The notes under the pieces were generated by a model. That model did no database searches and had not been told where the DNA came from. It was given only the letters and a program-made list of their open reading frames with translations. A DNA stretch of 54,431 nucleotides, from positions 1-54,431 of the forward strand of contig NZ_JAGKJJ010000032.1 of the NCBI RefSeq assembly GCF_020329505.1, in the 5' to 3' direction. This document shows, one piece after another, positions 33,838-41,815 of the stretch (position 1 is its first letter; each line of letters starts with the position of its first letter). Made by a program: the position numbers and the translations under genes. Source of the DNA: Bradyrhizobium semiaridum. GTDB lineage: Bacteria > Pseudomonadota > Alphaproteobacteria > Rhizobiales > Xanthobacteraceae.

Positions 33838-34928
33838 CGCCGGTGGCGGTCCAGCACGGCACCAAGGACGACGGCGGCTTCGTGCCGTCGGTGCAGGGGC
33901 TGCGCGCCATTGCGGCGCTCAGCGTGCTGATGGACCACTTCTACGACATGCCGAAGGGCGGCGTGTACGACATCCCGAACCCCGGCTTCCTGCCGCCGCT
34001 CTGGCTGTGGGTGCAGTCGGTGATCAATGTCGGCGGGCACGGCGTCGAGCTGTTCTTCATGATCAGCGGCTTTTTGATTCCGGCGAGTCTCGTGCGCCAC
34101 GGCTCGCTGCCGAAATTCTTCTTCGATCGCGTGCTGCGCATCATGCCGGTGTTCGTCGTGCTGCATCTGGCGCTGTTCGTGGTCGGGCCGATCGTCGGCT
34201 ACAAGTTCTTCCGCGGCATCGATCCCGGCAGCTATGTCGGGATCTTCCTGGCCAATCTGTTCTTCCTGCAGGATGCGCTGGGGCTGCCGATCGCCCAGCA
34301 GAACGCCTGGACGCTGACCTATGAGTGGGCGTTCTATATCTGGTTCGCGCTGGTGTTCGCCGTCGTGCGCGGCGGCAGCTGGCTGCTGGCGGTGCCCCTG
34401 GTCGTGCTCGGGCTCGCCTGCGTGCTGCATTGGCCGATCACCGCGTTCTTCTGTATCGGCATGCTGTTCAGCGCCATCGACTTCCGCATCAGCATACCGG
34501 GGCGGACCGGGCTCACCGTCGGACTGGCCTGCGGCGCCGTGCTCTACGCCAGCCTGACGCTGTTCCATCCGTTTGTCGGCCTGCTGCCGGGCTTCCTGCT
34601 GTTCGCGATGGTGCTGGGACGCGGCTCGGGCCTTGCCGATGCGCTCAGCACGCCGGCGCTGCAATATGTCGGCAAGATCAGCTACAGCCTCTATCTCGTG
34701 CATCCCTTCGTGCTGTTTCCGCTCCAGGTCACCGGGCTGAAACTGGTGGCGATGGGCGTCGACCGCTGGCTGTTGTGGGGGGGCTTCATCGTGCTGGGCT
34801 CGATCATGGCGCTGGCCGCGAGCGCGATCAGCTATGAGCTGATCGAGGTCCGGCTGCGCCGGCTGCTGGACCAGGCGTTCCGCGGCCTGCTGTTTCCTCC
34901 GCTCGGCAAGGTCGAGCAGTCGGTCTGA
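33834..34928 (+). CDS. Membrane acyltransferase family 3, number 3
   Basis: A 364-aa acyltransferase. VPSVQGLRAIAALSVLMDHF near residue 20 carries the catalytic histidine, then GVELFFMISGFLIPASLV, and FFFDRVLRIMPVFVVLHL, where the family arginine is followed by Ile-Met instead of the usual Tyr-Pro step. ISYSLYLVHPFVLFPLQ near the end is typical. Translationally coupled to acyltransferase 2 by ATGA. It ends 18 bases from the convergent glycosyltransferase gene, closing the 30137-34928 operon. Confidence 0.87.
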   Translation: MTPVAVQHGTKDDGGFVPSVQGLRAIAALSVLMDHFYDMPKGGVYDIPNPGFLPPLWLWVQSVINVGGHGVELFFMISGFLIPASLVRHGSLPKFFFDRVLRIMPVFVVLHLALFVVGPIVGYKFFRGIDPGSYVGIFLANLFFLQDALGLPIAQQNAWTLTYEWAFYIWFALVFAVVRGGSWLLAVPLVVLGLACVLHWPITAFFCIGMLFSAIDFRISIPGRTGLTVGLACGAVLYASLTLFHPFVGLLPGFLLFAMVLGRGSGLADALSTPALQYVGKISYSLYLVHPFVLFPLQVTGLKLVAMGVDRWLLWGGFIVLGSIMALAASAISYELIEVRLRRLLDQAFRGLLFPPLGKVEQSV

Positions 34929-34946
34929 CCGCAAGCGGCGCGGTGG

Positions 34947-36137
34947 TCAGGCCGCGACGCCGGCGAGGCCCCGGTAGGTCGAGAACAATTCGTCTGCGAT
35001 GCGATCCCAGTTCAGCGCGACGGTCGCGGTCTGCCGCGCGCCGTCGCCCAGGGTCGCGGCAAGCGATTGCGAGGTGAGGACGCGCTCCAGCGCGTCTGCC
35101 AGCGCGGCGGCGTCGCCGGGCGGCACCAACAGGCCGTTGACGCCGTCAGTGACCACGTCGGGAATGCCGCCGGTCGCGCTCGCCACCACCGGCCGCTGAT
35201 TGCCGAACGCCGATGCCAGCACGCCGCTCTGTGTCGCATCCTTGTAGGGCAGGGCGACGACCGCGGCGGATTGGAACATCGTGCTGGTGTCGGCGGGCGA
35301 GATATAGGCGTTGATCGCCTCGATCGTGGGCATCGCGCCCATCCGCGCGCCGAGCCGCGTCATCTCCGGCCCGCGGCCTGCGACCACGGCCTGATGCGGC
35401 ACGCCGCGCTTGGCGAGCATGTCGATCGCGTCGAGGAAGACGTCGAGCCCCTTGTAGGCCCACATTCGGCCGAAGAACAGGATGCGGCCGGCGATCGGCG
35501 CAATCGGCGCGGCATTGGCCGGCGGCACCATCAGCACACCGTGCATCGACGAGGTGACGCCGCCCTTGAAGTCCGGCGACGCCCTGCGGAAGTCGGCGAT
35601 GCAGCTCGCGCCGTGCAGCGTGACATGCGCCGCGGCGGAGCGCATCCGGCCGCGCAGCCGTTCCTCCCTCTGATTGGTGCCCGAGCCGCCCTCGGAATGC
35701 GGGATGGCGTCGTGGACGGTGAGAACCTGCGGGATGCTCGAGATGCGCAGCAGGTCCATCAGGGCGGCGGTGTAGTATTCCGGGCATTCGTGGCAATGCA
35801 CGATATCGGGCCGAAATGCGATCACGTCGCGGAACGAGTTCGGCAGGCCGATCGCGCCGGCGCCGCGCAGGCTGAGGTCGCGGATCCTCGTGTCGAATGG
35901 CGTCGGCGCCGGGATCGCGGACAGTTCCCATTGCTGGTTGGCGTCCTTGCGATTGAGCACCAGGCGGACATCGCAGTGGCGCGCCAGGCCGGCGGCGAGC
36001 CGATACGAATACTCCGAGAAATGCGGCGCATAGATTGCGACACGAAGACGACGCTTTTGATAGATGGCCTTGGTTCCGTGCACCGGATTGCTCTCGTGTC
36101 GCGGTGAATGACTGCCCGCAAAGATAGCGATGAACAC
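34947..36137 (-). CDS. GT4-type glycosyltransferase, number 1
   Basis: A 396-aa retaining glycosyltransferase with two Rossmann domains. The N-terminal domain has DVRLVLNRKDANQQW and RPDIVHCHECPEYY; the C-terminal donor domain has RILFFGRMWAYKGLDVFLDA and GRGPEMTRLGARM, then PVVASATGGIPDVVTDGVNG. The usual E-x7-E pair is modified (KDATQSGVLASAFG). The called GTG start at 36137 precedes another GTG at 36083, nearer the true domain start; both are possible. It lies 30 bases after the flippase gene and probably shares its transcript. Confidence 0.82.
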   Translation of the reverse strand: MFIAIFAGSHSPRHESNPVHGTKAIYQKRRLRVAIYAPHFSEYSYRLAAGLARHCDVRLVLNRKDANQQWELSAIPAPTPFDTRIRDLSLRGAGAIGLPNSFRDVIAFRPDIVHCHECPEYYTAALMDLLRISSIPQVLTVHDAIPHSEGGSGTNQREERLRGRMRSAAAHVTLHGASCIADFRRASPDFKGGVTSSMHGVLMVPPANAAPIAPIAGRILFFGRMWAYKGLDVFLDAIDMLAKRGVPHQAVVAGRGPEMTRLGARMGAMPTIEAINAYISPADTSTMFQSAAVVALPYKDATQSGVLASAFGNQRPVVASATGGIPDVVTDGVNGLLVPPGDAAALADALERVLTSQSLAATLGDGARQTATVALNWDRIADELFSTYRGLAGVAA

Positions 36138-36167
36138 GGCTGAATTCAGGCCCGCGCGCCGATCCCA

Positions 36168-37643
36168 TCATCGGCTGCTGAAACTTGGCACGTAGCGCCT
36201 GATCTCGTCGCGGCTGACCGGAAACAGCGCGACGATCAGGAACGAGACCGCATAGGACATGCAGAAGCATGCCGCGAGATTGGGCACGGCGTCGATCGAT
36301 TGCATCAAGAGCCAGCGATGCAAGAGGAGGGCCGCCGCGACCGATGCGATGGCGCCGACCAGATGCGGTCCGATCACCTTGATGACATCGCGGTGACGGA
36401 TCGGGCCGTCGCGTCCGACCAGCCACCACAGCATCGGCGTGCGCAGGCATTCGCTGAGCGAGTACGCACTTGCCACGCCGACCGGGCCGAAGTGCAGTCC
36501 GCAGGCGAAGGCGAGCATCGAGGTGAGGGCGCTGAACATGCCCCAGCGCATATATTCGCGGGTACGGCCCTGACTCAGGAACAGCCAGTTGGCCGGACTG
36601 TTGGTGGTCTGCAAGAGTCCCGCCACGCTGAGGCCGACGAAGATCGGCGTGACGTCCCGCCACTGGGCGCCGAGCAGGATCTCGACCAGCGTGTCGGCCG
36701 AGGCGATCATGAATGCAACGCCTGGTAGCACGACGAGAAAGGCCGGCAGCACGGCGCGACGGAAGGAGTCGCGGTAGCGCTCCGGCTCCTTCAACAGGCT
36801 CGACAGTGTCGGCAGCATGATCCGGATCATCGGATTGGTGACCTGCTGCAGCGGAAACAGCAGCAGGCGGTAGGCGCGATTGTAGGCGCCGAGCGGCGCG
36901 GCGCCCCACACCTTGCCGATCAAGACGCCGTCGGTGTTGCGCGAGAGGAATTCGGCGAGGTTGAAGCCGGTGACGCCGAGGCCGAAATTCAGCATGTCGC
37001 GGGCGCCGGTGATCGAGCTAGGTTTCGACGGCAGCCATCCCGAGCTGAGCCAGGCGCCGCCCGCCAGCACCACGCCCGAGGCGAGGCTGCCGGCGAGGAT
37101 CGCCCAGTAGCTGTGGCAGAAGAACGCCATCACGATCGACGTCAGCAGCCCGCTCAGCGCGGCAGCCGATTCCAGGCCGGCCAGCGTCCAGAATCGCATC
37201 TGCCGGGTCAGCAGCGACAGATGCTGGACGTCGGCGCCGCTCAGCAGCAGCGTCAGGCTCATGCCCGATGTCAGCGCGGCGAGATCCGGATCGCCGTAGA
37301 ACATCGCGACCAGCGGCGACAGCATCACCTGGGTGACCGCGAGCAGCGCCCCGACCGAGAGGTTGACCCAGAACAGCGAACTCAGCTCGTCTTGCGTCAG
37401 CTCGTCCTTCTGCACCGTTGCGTGGCCGAGGCCGAGATCCTGAAACAGCACGGCGAACGCCAGCACCGGCGAGGCCATCGCGTAGGTGCCGAAGTCGGAG
37501 GGCGTCAGCAGCCGCGACAGCAACACGACGGAGCCGGCCTGCGTCGCGACGCGCACGATCTGGGTGGCGACGCCGGCGAGCGCGCCGCGCCGCATGTTGC
37601 GCGACTGCTCGTCCTCGGAGAAACGCATGTTGAGTTCGGTCAA
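36168..37643 (-). CDS. Wzx-like flippase (MOP superfamily), number 1
   Basis: A 491-aa polytopic protein of the lipopolysaccharide flippase group with about twelve helices. The N terminus RGALAGVATQIVRVATQAGS followed by LLSRLLTPSDFGTYAMA is typical of PST/Wzx proteins, as is FNLAEFLSRNTDGVLIGKVW in the middle. It would carry lipid-linked repeat units across the inner membrane. TTG at 37643 has GGGAG upstream and ATG at 37628 is an alternative. It precedes the GT4 gene by 30 bases. Confidence 0.85.
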   Translation of the reverse strand: MTELNMRFSEDEQSRNMRRGALAGVATQIVRVATQAGSVVLLSRLLTPSDFGTYAMASPVLAFAVLFQDLGLGHATVQKDELTQDELSSLFWVNLSVGALLAVTQVMLSPLVAMFYGDPDLAALTSGMSLTLLLSGADVQHLSLLTRQMRFWTLAGLESAAALSGLLTSIVMAFFCHSYWAILAGSLASGVVLAGGAWLSSGWLPSKPSSITGARDMLNFGLGVTGFNLAEFLSRNTDGVLIGKVWGAAPLGAYNRAYRLLLFPLQQVTNPMIRIMLPTLSSLLKEPERYRDSFRRAVLPAFLVVLPGVAFMIASADTLVEILLGAQWRDVTPIFVGLSVAGLLQTTNSPANWLFLSQGRTREYMRWGMFSALTSMLAFACGLHFGPVGVASAYSLSECLRTPMLWWLVGRDGPIRHRDVIKVIGPHLVGAIASVAAALLLHRWLLMQSIDAVPNLAACFCMSYAVSFLIVALFPVSRDEIRRYVPSFSSR

Positions 37644-37953
37644 GACAGGCTTCTCCCGACGGTGGAGCTGGAGTCTTCAGGCGCTACTGGAGAGGCAAAC
37701 GATCAATGCAACAACGAAGTATCGCGCGCCAGAAAAGCGCTGCGCTGCCGGTCAGGAGTCGTAAGTGCAGAGCGCAACGAATTCGCACCTCGCTCTGTGT
37801 CGGGCGCTACGCAAAGCGGCGCGCGACATCGGCAGCGGCGCCGACTATCCGTTCGTGCGTGTCTTTTGAATGGCGCAGATCAATCGCTCGCGCGGAAAAT
37901 TTTCGGCGCGAGTGCGATAACAGGATGGTGGACTTCGAGTTGTAAGCCCGGTG
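37644..37953. other. Intergenic gap
   Basis: About 310 bases between the pyruvyltransferase gene and flippase 1, both read leftwards. Short frames here have no features. The upstream part of flippase 1, including its promoter if it has one, lies here; I see no terminator. Confidence 0.35.
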
Positions 37954-38784
37954 TCAGCTTCTGCTCCAGAGATCGACAGGGAATGCGTCGATCAATGGCT
38001 GATGACTAAACTTCGGGCGAGCTGCGCCGCCCATCTCCTTGCCTTGTTCGATGCTGGTCGCGAACTCGACATCGAAGCGTCCGGTGCCCTCATAGTAGTC
38101 GCGATACTTGAACTCGGCTTCGGCGTTACTCAACCTGACGTAGCGCGCGGGGATGCCATAGGCCTCGGCGACGATGATGCCGTGCAGCGAGCTCGCCAGC
38201 ACGAACTCCGCCTCGAGGATGGCCTCGATCCGACGATTCCACGAGCCGAGCGGCGTGATGATGTTGGCTGCATCGGGATCGAACAGGCGGATGTCGTGCA
38301 AATTGGGCACGAACGCCCACGGCACCTTCGCGCGCGGCTGGAAGCGGCCGGGAAACAGATGCGGCAACAGCAATGCGGGGTCGCCGAACACCTCGGGCAC
38401 CGATTGTCCGCGGCGCTGCAGGATCTCCCTTGTGCGCGGGCCGCGCACCGCGCGGACGTCGAGATGCGTCACCGACGGGTGCAGGTCCTTCTGGCCTTCG
38501 CGGCCGTTCAGTCCCGAGCCCCAGATGACGTCGCCGTTGCGCGCATAATGCAGGATCGACCCGATCGCGAGCATGCGCGCGCTGCGCGAAGTTTCATCGG
38601 CGCGGGTGTAGCCGAACTGTCGCAAACACTGGTCGACGACCACCGCGGACAAGAAATCGCCGAAGTTTACGGTTCCGTCGTCCGGCTCCCAGAAGAACAG
38701 TTCGACGTGCGGATATGGAAGCGGATACGCATAGTCATAGCCGAGCTTCCTGATCAATTTTCGGAAGTCGTGTCGAAAGTTCAT
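37954..38784 (-). CDS. Polysaccharide pyruvyl transferase family protein
   Basis: A 276-aa protein of the pyruvyl transferase family (CsaB/GumL/ExoV type), which adds a ketal-linked pyruvate from phosphoenolpyruvate to a sugar and gives the polymer negative charge. The motifs are NFGDFLSAVVVDQCLRQFG near 38-56, IWGSGLNGREGQKDLHP near 85-101 and AVRGPRTREILQRRG, then VLASSLHGIIVAEAYGIPA near 215-233. The start at 38784 places the first motif at normal distance; a longer frame from 38913 adds 43 unlikely residues. It diverges from flippase 2. Confidence 0.85.
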   Translation of the reverse strand: MNFRHDFRKLIRKLGYDYAYPLPYPHVELFFWEPDDGTVNFGDFLSAVVVDQCLRQFGYTRADETSRSARMLAIGSILHYARNGDVIWGSGLNGREGQKDLHPSVTHLDVRAVRGPRTREILQRRGQSVPEVFGDPALLLPHLFPGRFQPRAKVPWAFVPNLHDIRLFDPDAANIITPLGSWNRRIEAILEAEFVLASSLHGIIVAEAYGIPARYVRLSNAEAEFKYRDYYEGTGRFDVEFATSIEQGKEMGGAARPKFSHQPLIDAFPVDLWSRS

Positions 38785-38915
38785 GCAGCGTTGTGTCCCA
38801 GATGGTAGGGTACCGATAGTGTCATTCCTGCGTCGAGGCAAGGCGACTGTTGGTCGTATCGGGGCGTTCTGGTGGAGTTGGTGTGGCAGCCCGTGTCTGA
38901 ACATATCCGGCAAGT

Positions 38916-40394
38916 TTGACCTTGAACCAACAGATTCCTATCAAGCCGCGCTCGATCGTGTCGGGCGTCATCTGGTCGACGATCGACTCCGCGGTCGCGC
39001 AGGCGCTGACGCTCGCCATCTACGTCATCATGGCGCGGCTGCTGTCGCCGCAGATCCTCGGCATCGTGGCGAGCGGCGCGCTGGCGCTGGACTTCTGCCG
39101 CGCCGTGCTGATCGAGAGCATCGCGGTCGCGGTGCAGGCGCGCGCGCAGCCCAAGGACGAGGACTACAACGCCTCGTTCTGGCTGATCGCGGGATTCTCG
39201 CTGCTTGCCGCCGCCCTGCTGTTCGCCTCCAGCAATGCGCTTGAGCGCTATTCGGGCCTGCATGACCTGTCTCTCGTCCTGAAGGGGTTCTGCATCGTGG
39301 TCGCGGTGCAGGGCCTGTCGCGCACGCACGAAGCATGGTTGACGCGCAACCAGCAGTTTCGTTCGCTGGCGATGCGCTCGATGCTCTCGATCTCGATCGG
39401 TGGCGCAGTCGGCATCGGTCTTGCCAGCCAGGGCTATGGCGTGCTGGCGCTGGTCGGACAGCTGGTGACGACATCGCTGACCTCGCTGGTCAGCCTGTGG
39501 TCGCTGACGCCGTGGCGTCCGGGTTTCCGGTTCAGCCGGCACACCGCCTATGAGCTGCTGCGCTATGCACGCTATGTGGCGCTCACCGGCGTCACGAACT
39601 TTGCCAATGCCAATTCGGACCTGATCTTCGTCACCTGGTACACCGGCGCCGCGGGCGCCGGCTTCTACAGCCTCGCCAAGCGGCTGGTGAATGCCGTCAG
39701 CACGGTGATCGGCAATGCGCTCAACCGGGTGTTTTTTGCGACCGTCGCCGGCCTGCAGCACGACCGCAGCGCGTCGGCGGCGACGCTGCTCGATTTCGTG
39801 ATGTATACCTCGCTGCTGACGGCGCCGATCTTTGTCGGGATTGCTGCGCTGTCGCCGGACCTCATCCTCGCCTTCTTCGGCGCCAAATGGCAGGAATCGG
39901 CGCCGCTGCTGTCGATCATGTCGGTGACGGGATTTCTCACCACCATCGGGCTCTACAATCACTCGGTGATCCTGGCGTTCGGCAAGCCGCACTGGCAGAC
40001 CTGGCTGACCCTCATCTACGCGGTCTCCAACATCGCGATCTTCATCGTCGCCGCGCCGTTCGGGCTGGTCGCAATCGCGGTGGGCTATGTGGTGCGCGCA
40101 CTGTTGCTGTATCCCTTGTCCGCCGGCGCCTCGATCCGCATTCTCGCGCTTCCGGTGAAGCGATATGCTGCGGCGCTGCTGCCGGCCTTCACGGGCTCCG
40201 CGGTGATGGCGGCCGCGGTGGTGACCGCGTCCTACGCGCTGCCGCCGGCGTCGCCCTGGCTGCGGCTTGCGGTGCTCACCGTCCTCGGCGCCGTCGTCTA
40301 TCTCGCCGTCGTCCTTCTGGTGGCGCGTCCCGCGGTGAAGCAGGTGTGGCATCAGATCATGAGCCGTATCCGACGCTCCGCCCGAGCCGACTAA
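38916..40394 (+). CDS. Wzx-like flippase (MOP superfamily), number 2
   Basis: A 492-aa polytopic protein, second of the three flippase-like genes. IVSGVIWSTIDSAVAQALTL and MARLLSPQILGIVASGALAL are the expected N-terminal motifs, and ANSDLIFVTWYTGAAGAGFY is the conserved middle segment. TTG start at 38916 is weakly supported; another TTG is at 38922. It is transcribed opposite to its neighbours and its stop overlaps the convergent acyltransferase stop by four bases (40391-40394). Confidence 0.82.
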   Translation: MTLNQQIPIKPRSIVSGVIWSTIDSAVAQALTLAIYVIMARLLSPQILGIVASGALALDFCRAVLIESIAVAVQARAQPKDEDYNASFWLIAGFSLLAAALLFASSNALERYSGLHDLSLVLKGFCIVVAVQGLSRTHEAWLTRNQQFRSLAMRSMLSISIGGAVGIGLASQGYGVLALVGQLVTTSLTSLVSLWSLTPWRPGFRFSRHTAYELLRYARYVALTGVTNFANANSDLIFVTWYTGAAGAGFYSLAKRLVNAVSTVIGNALNRVFFATVAGLQHDRSASAATLLDFVMYTSLLTAPIFVGIAALSPDLILAFFGAKWQESAPLLSIMSVTGFLTTIGLYNHSVILAFGKPHWQTWLTLIYAVSNIAIFIVAAPFGLVAIAVGYVVRALLLYPLSAGASIRILALPVKRYAAALLPAFTGSAVMAAAVVTASYALPPASPWLRLAVLTVLGAVVYLAVVLLVARPAVKQVWHQIMSRIRRSARAD

Positions 40395-41533
40395 CCGGCG
40401 CTCGCCGTCTGTCCGCGCTCGCCGAGCTCGAGCACCTCGCCGCTGGCGGGGCGGAGTGTCGCTGCCGGCTTGTCGGCCGCCGGAGCGAGACGGTTGAGCA
40501 GCTTGCGTGCCGGGTTCTCGACAAAAGTGTAGGTGACGTCGGCCGCAATCGTCAGCACGACGCAACAGCCCAGCGCGAACAGTGCAAATGCACCCGGCTG
40601 CAGGCCGAGATAATTCCAGGCCGGCTTGAACAGCAGGATCAGCAGCAATTCGTGCAGCATATAAATCGCATAAGACGTGTTGCCCAGGCGGCCGAGCCAG
40701 GCCGATCCGGGAAACCGCTTGAACGCGCTTTCGCCGACCGCAGTGCATAGGATCGCGAGCGAGAACAGAATGATCGCAAGATCGGGCTTGGCGAAGACGT
40801 TGAGGATCACGACCGAGAGTCCGAACAGCGCGATGCCCGCGATCGCGACCGGCTTCTTGCGGTAGGGGCCGGACAGCTTGAACAGGATCGCGAGCAGGAT
40901 GCCGTTCAGGAAGCTCGGCAGCGCGCGCAGCATGCCATAGTCGAAATTCGCGCCGTACATCTGCGAGCGCTCGGCCCAGATCGGCAGGAAACCGTGCGCA
41001 AGGATGCCATAGCTCGCCGCGACGATGATCGCGAGCACGATCGGACGCACCGACGTGGCCAGCGCCATCATCAGCGGGAACAGAAGGTAGCAGAACAGCT
41101 CGGCGCTGATCGACCAGGATGGCGAGTTGAAGCTCAAATGGTCGGTGACGCCCCAGGCCTGCACCAGGAACAGGTTGTAGAGGAAGTCGGTGAGGCCGGA
41201 ATGCGCGGTCGGGCCCGCGATCCCGATGAAGGCGAGGCCCGCGAAGGCCAGCAGCGTCAACAGATGCAGCGGATAGATCCGCGCGATGCGCCGGACCAGG
41301 AAGCGGGCATAGGAGCGGATGCCGGTCGATGTCGACGGATAGGAGTAGGAGATCACGAAGCCGGACAGGATGAAGAACATGTCGACGAACAGGCCGTAGG
41401 ACCCGTTCCAGGCCGGCGAAATGCCCTTGTCGATGTTCTTCAGATGAAAGATGAAGACGCCGAGCGCGGCGACGAAGCGGTAGAAATCGAGAACGACGAA
41501 TCGTCTTGGCTCAGTGGCTTCCATGTCGGGCAT
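40391..41533 (-). CDS. Membrane acyltransferase family 3, number 4
   Basis: A 380-aa acyltransferase. VLDFYRFVAALGVFIFHLKN at about 14-33 carries the catalytic histidine, GLFVDMFFILSGFVISYSY follows, and FLVRRIARIYPLHLLTLL has the conserved arginines. SYAIYMLHELLLILLF near the end matches the other three. ATG at 41533 is preferred to TTG at 41536. Its last four bases overlap the end of flippase 2. Confidence 0.88.
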   Translation of the reverse strand: MPDMEATEPRRFVVLDFYRFVAALGVFIFHLKNIDKGISPAWNGSYGLFVDMFFILSGFVISYSYPSTSTGIRSYARFLVRRIARIYPLHLLTLLAFAGLAFIGIAGPTAHSGLTDFLYNLFLVQAWGVTDHLSFNSPSWSISAELFCYLLFPLMMALATSVRPIVLAIIVAASYGILAHGFLPIWAERSQMYGANFDYGMLRALPSFLNGILLAILFKLSGPYRKKPVAIAGIALFGLSVVILNVFAKPDLAIILFSLAILCTAVGESAFKRFPGSAWLGRLGNTSYAIYMLHELLLILLFKPAWNYLGLQPGAFALFALGCCVVLTIAADVTYTFVENPARKLLNRLAPAADKPAATLRPASGEVLELGERGQTASAG

Positions 41534-41740
41534 CAAGTCTCGTGCGGCGGATGTTTTTCTTTAGAGACCGATTGTGACACAAGTTCGCGGCTCTGGATCG
41601 CGCGGCGCAAATCAAGGTGATGCCGCGCCGGAACTGCGAACCGGTCCGTTCGCATCACGCTACGGTTCAAATCGCGCGGAATAAAGATTGTTTATCGCGC
41701 ATCCGCGCCTCGCCATGAGGCAGGCGCCCAATAATTGATC

Positions 41741-41778
41741 GGATGACCGGAACGAGGCCTTGCCCGTTCCGGTCATCC
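41741..41778 (-). terminator. Hairpin terminator candidate after the giant hydrolase gene
   Basis: GGATGACCGGAACG (41741-41754) and its perfect complement (41765-41778) form a 14-bp stem with a ten-base loop. It starts 38 bases beyond the stop of the gene ending at 41816, in the gap before acyltransferase 4. The downstream sequence on the minus strand is A+T-rich (GATCAATTATT) but has no clear T run, so factor-independent termination is plausible and not certain. Confidence 0.65.
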
Positions 41779-41815
41779 GTATTGTTGATGCAGTCTCGCC
41801 AACAATCCGCCGTCT

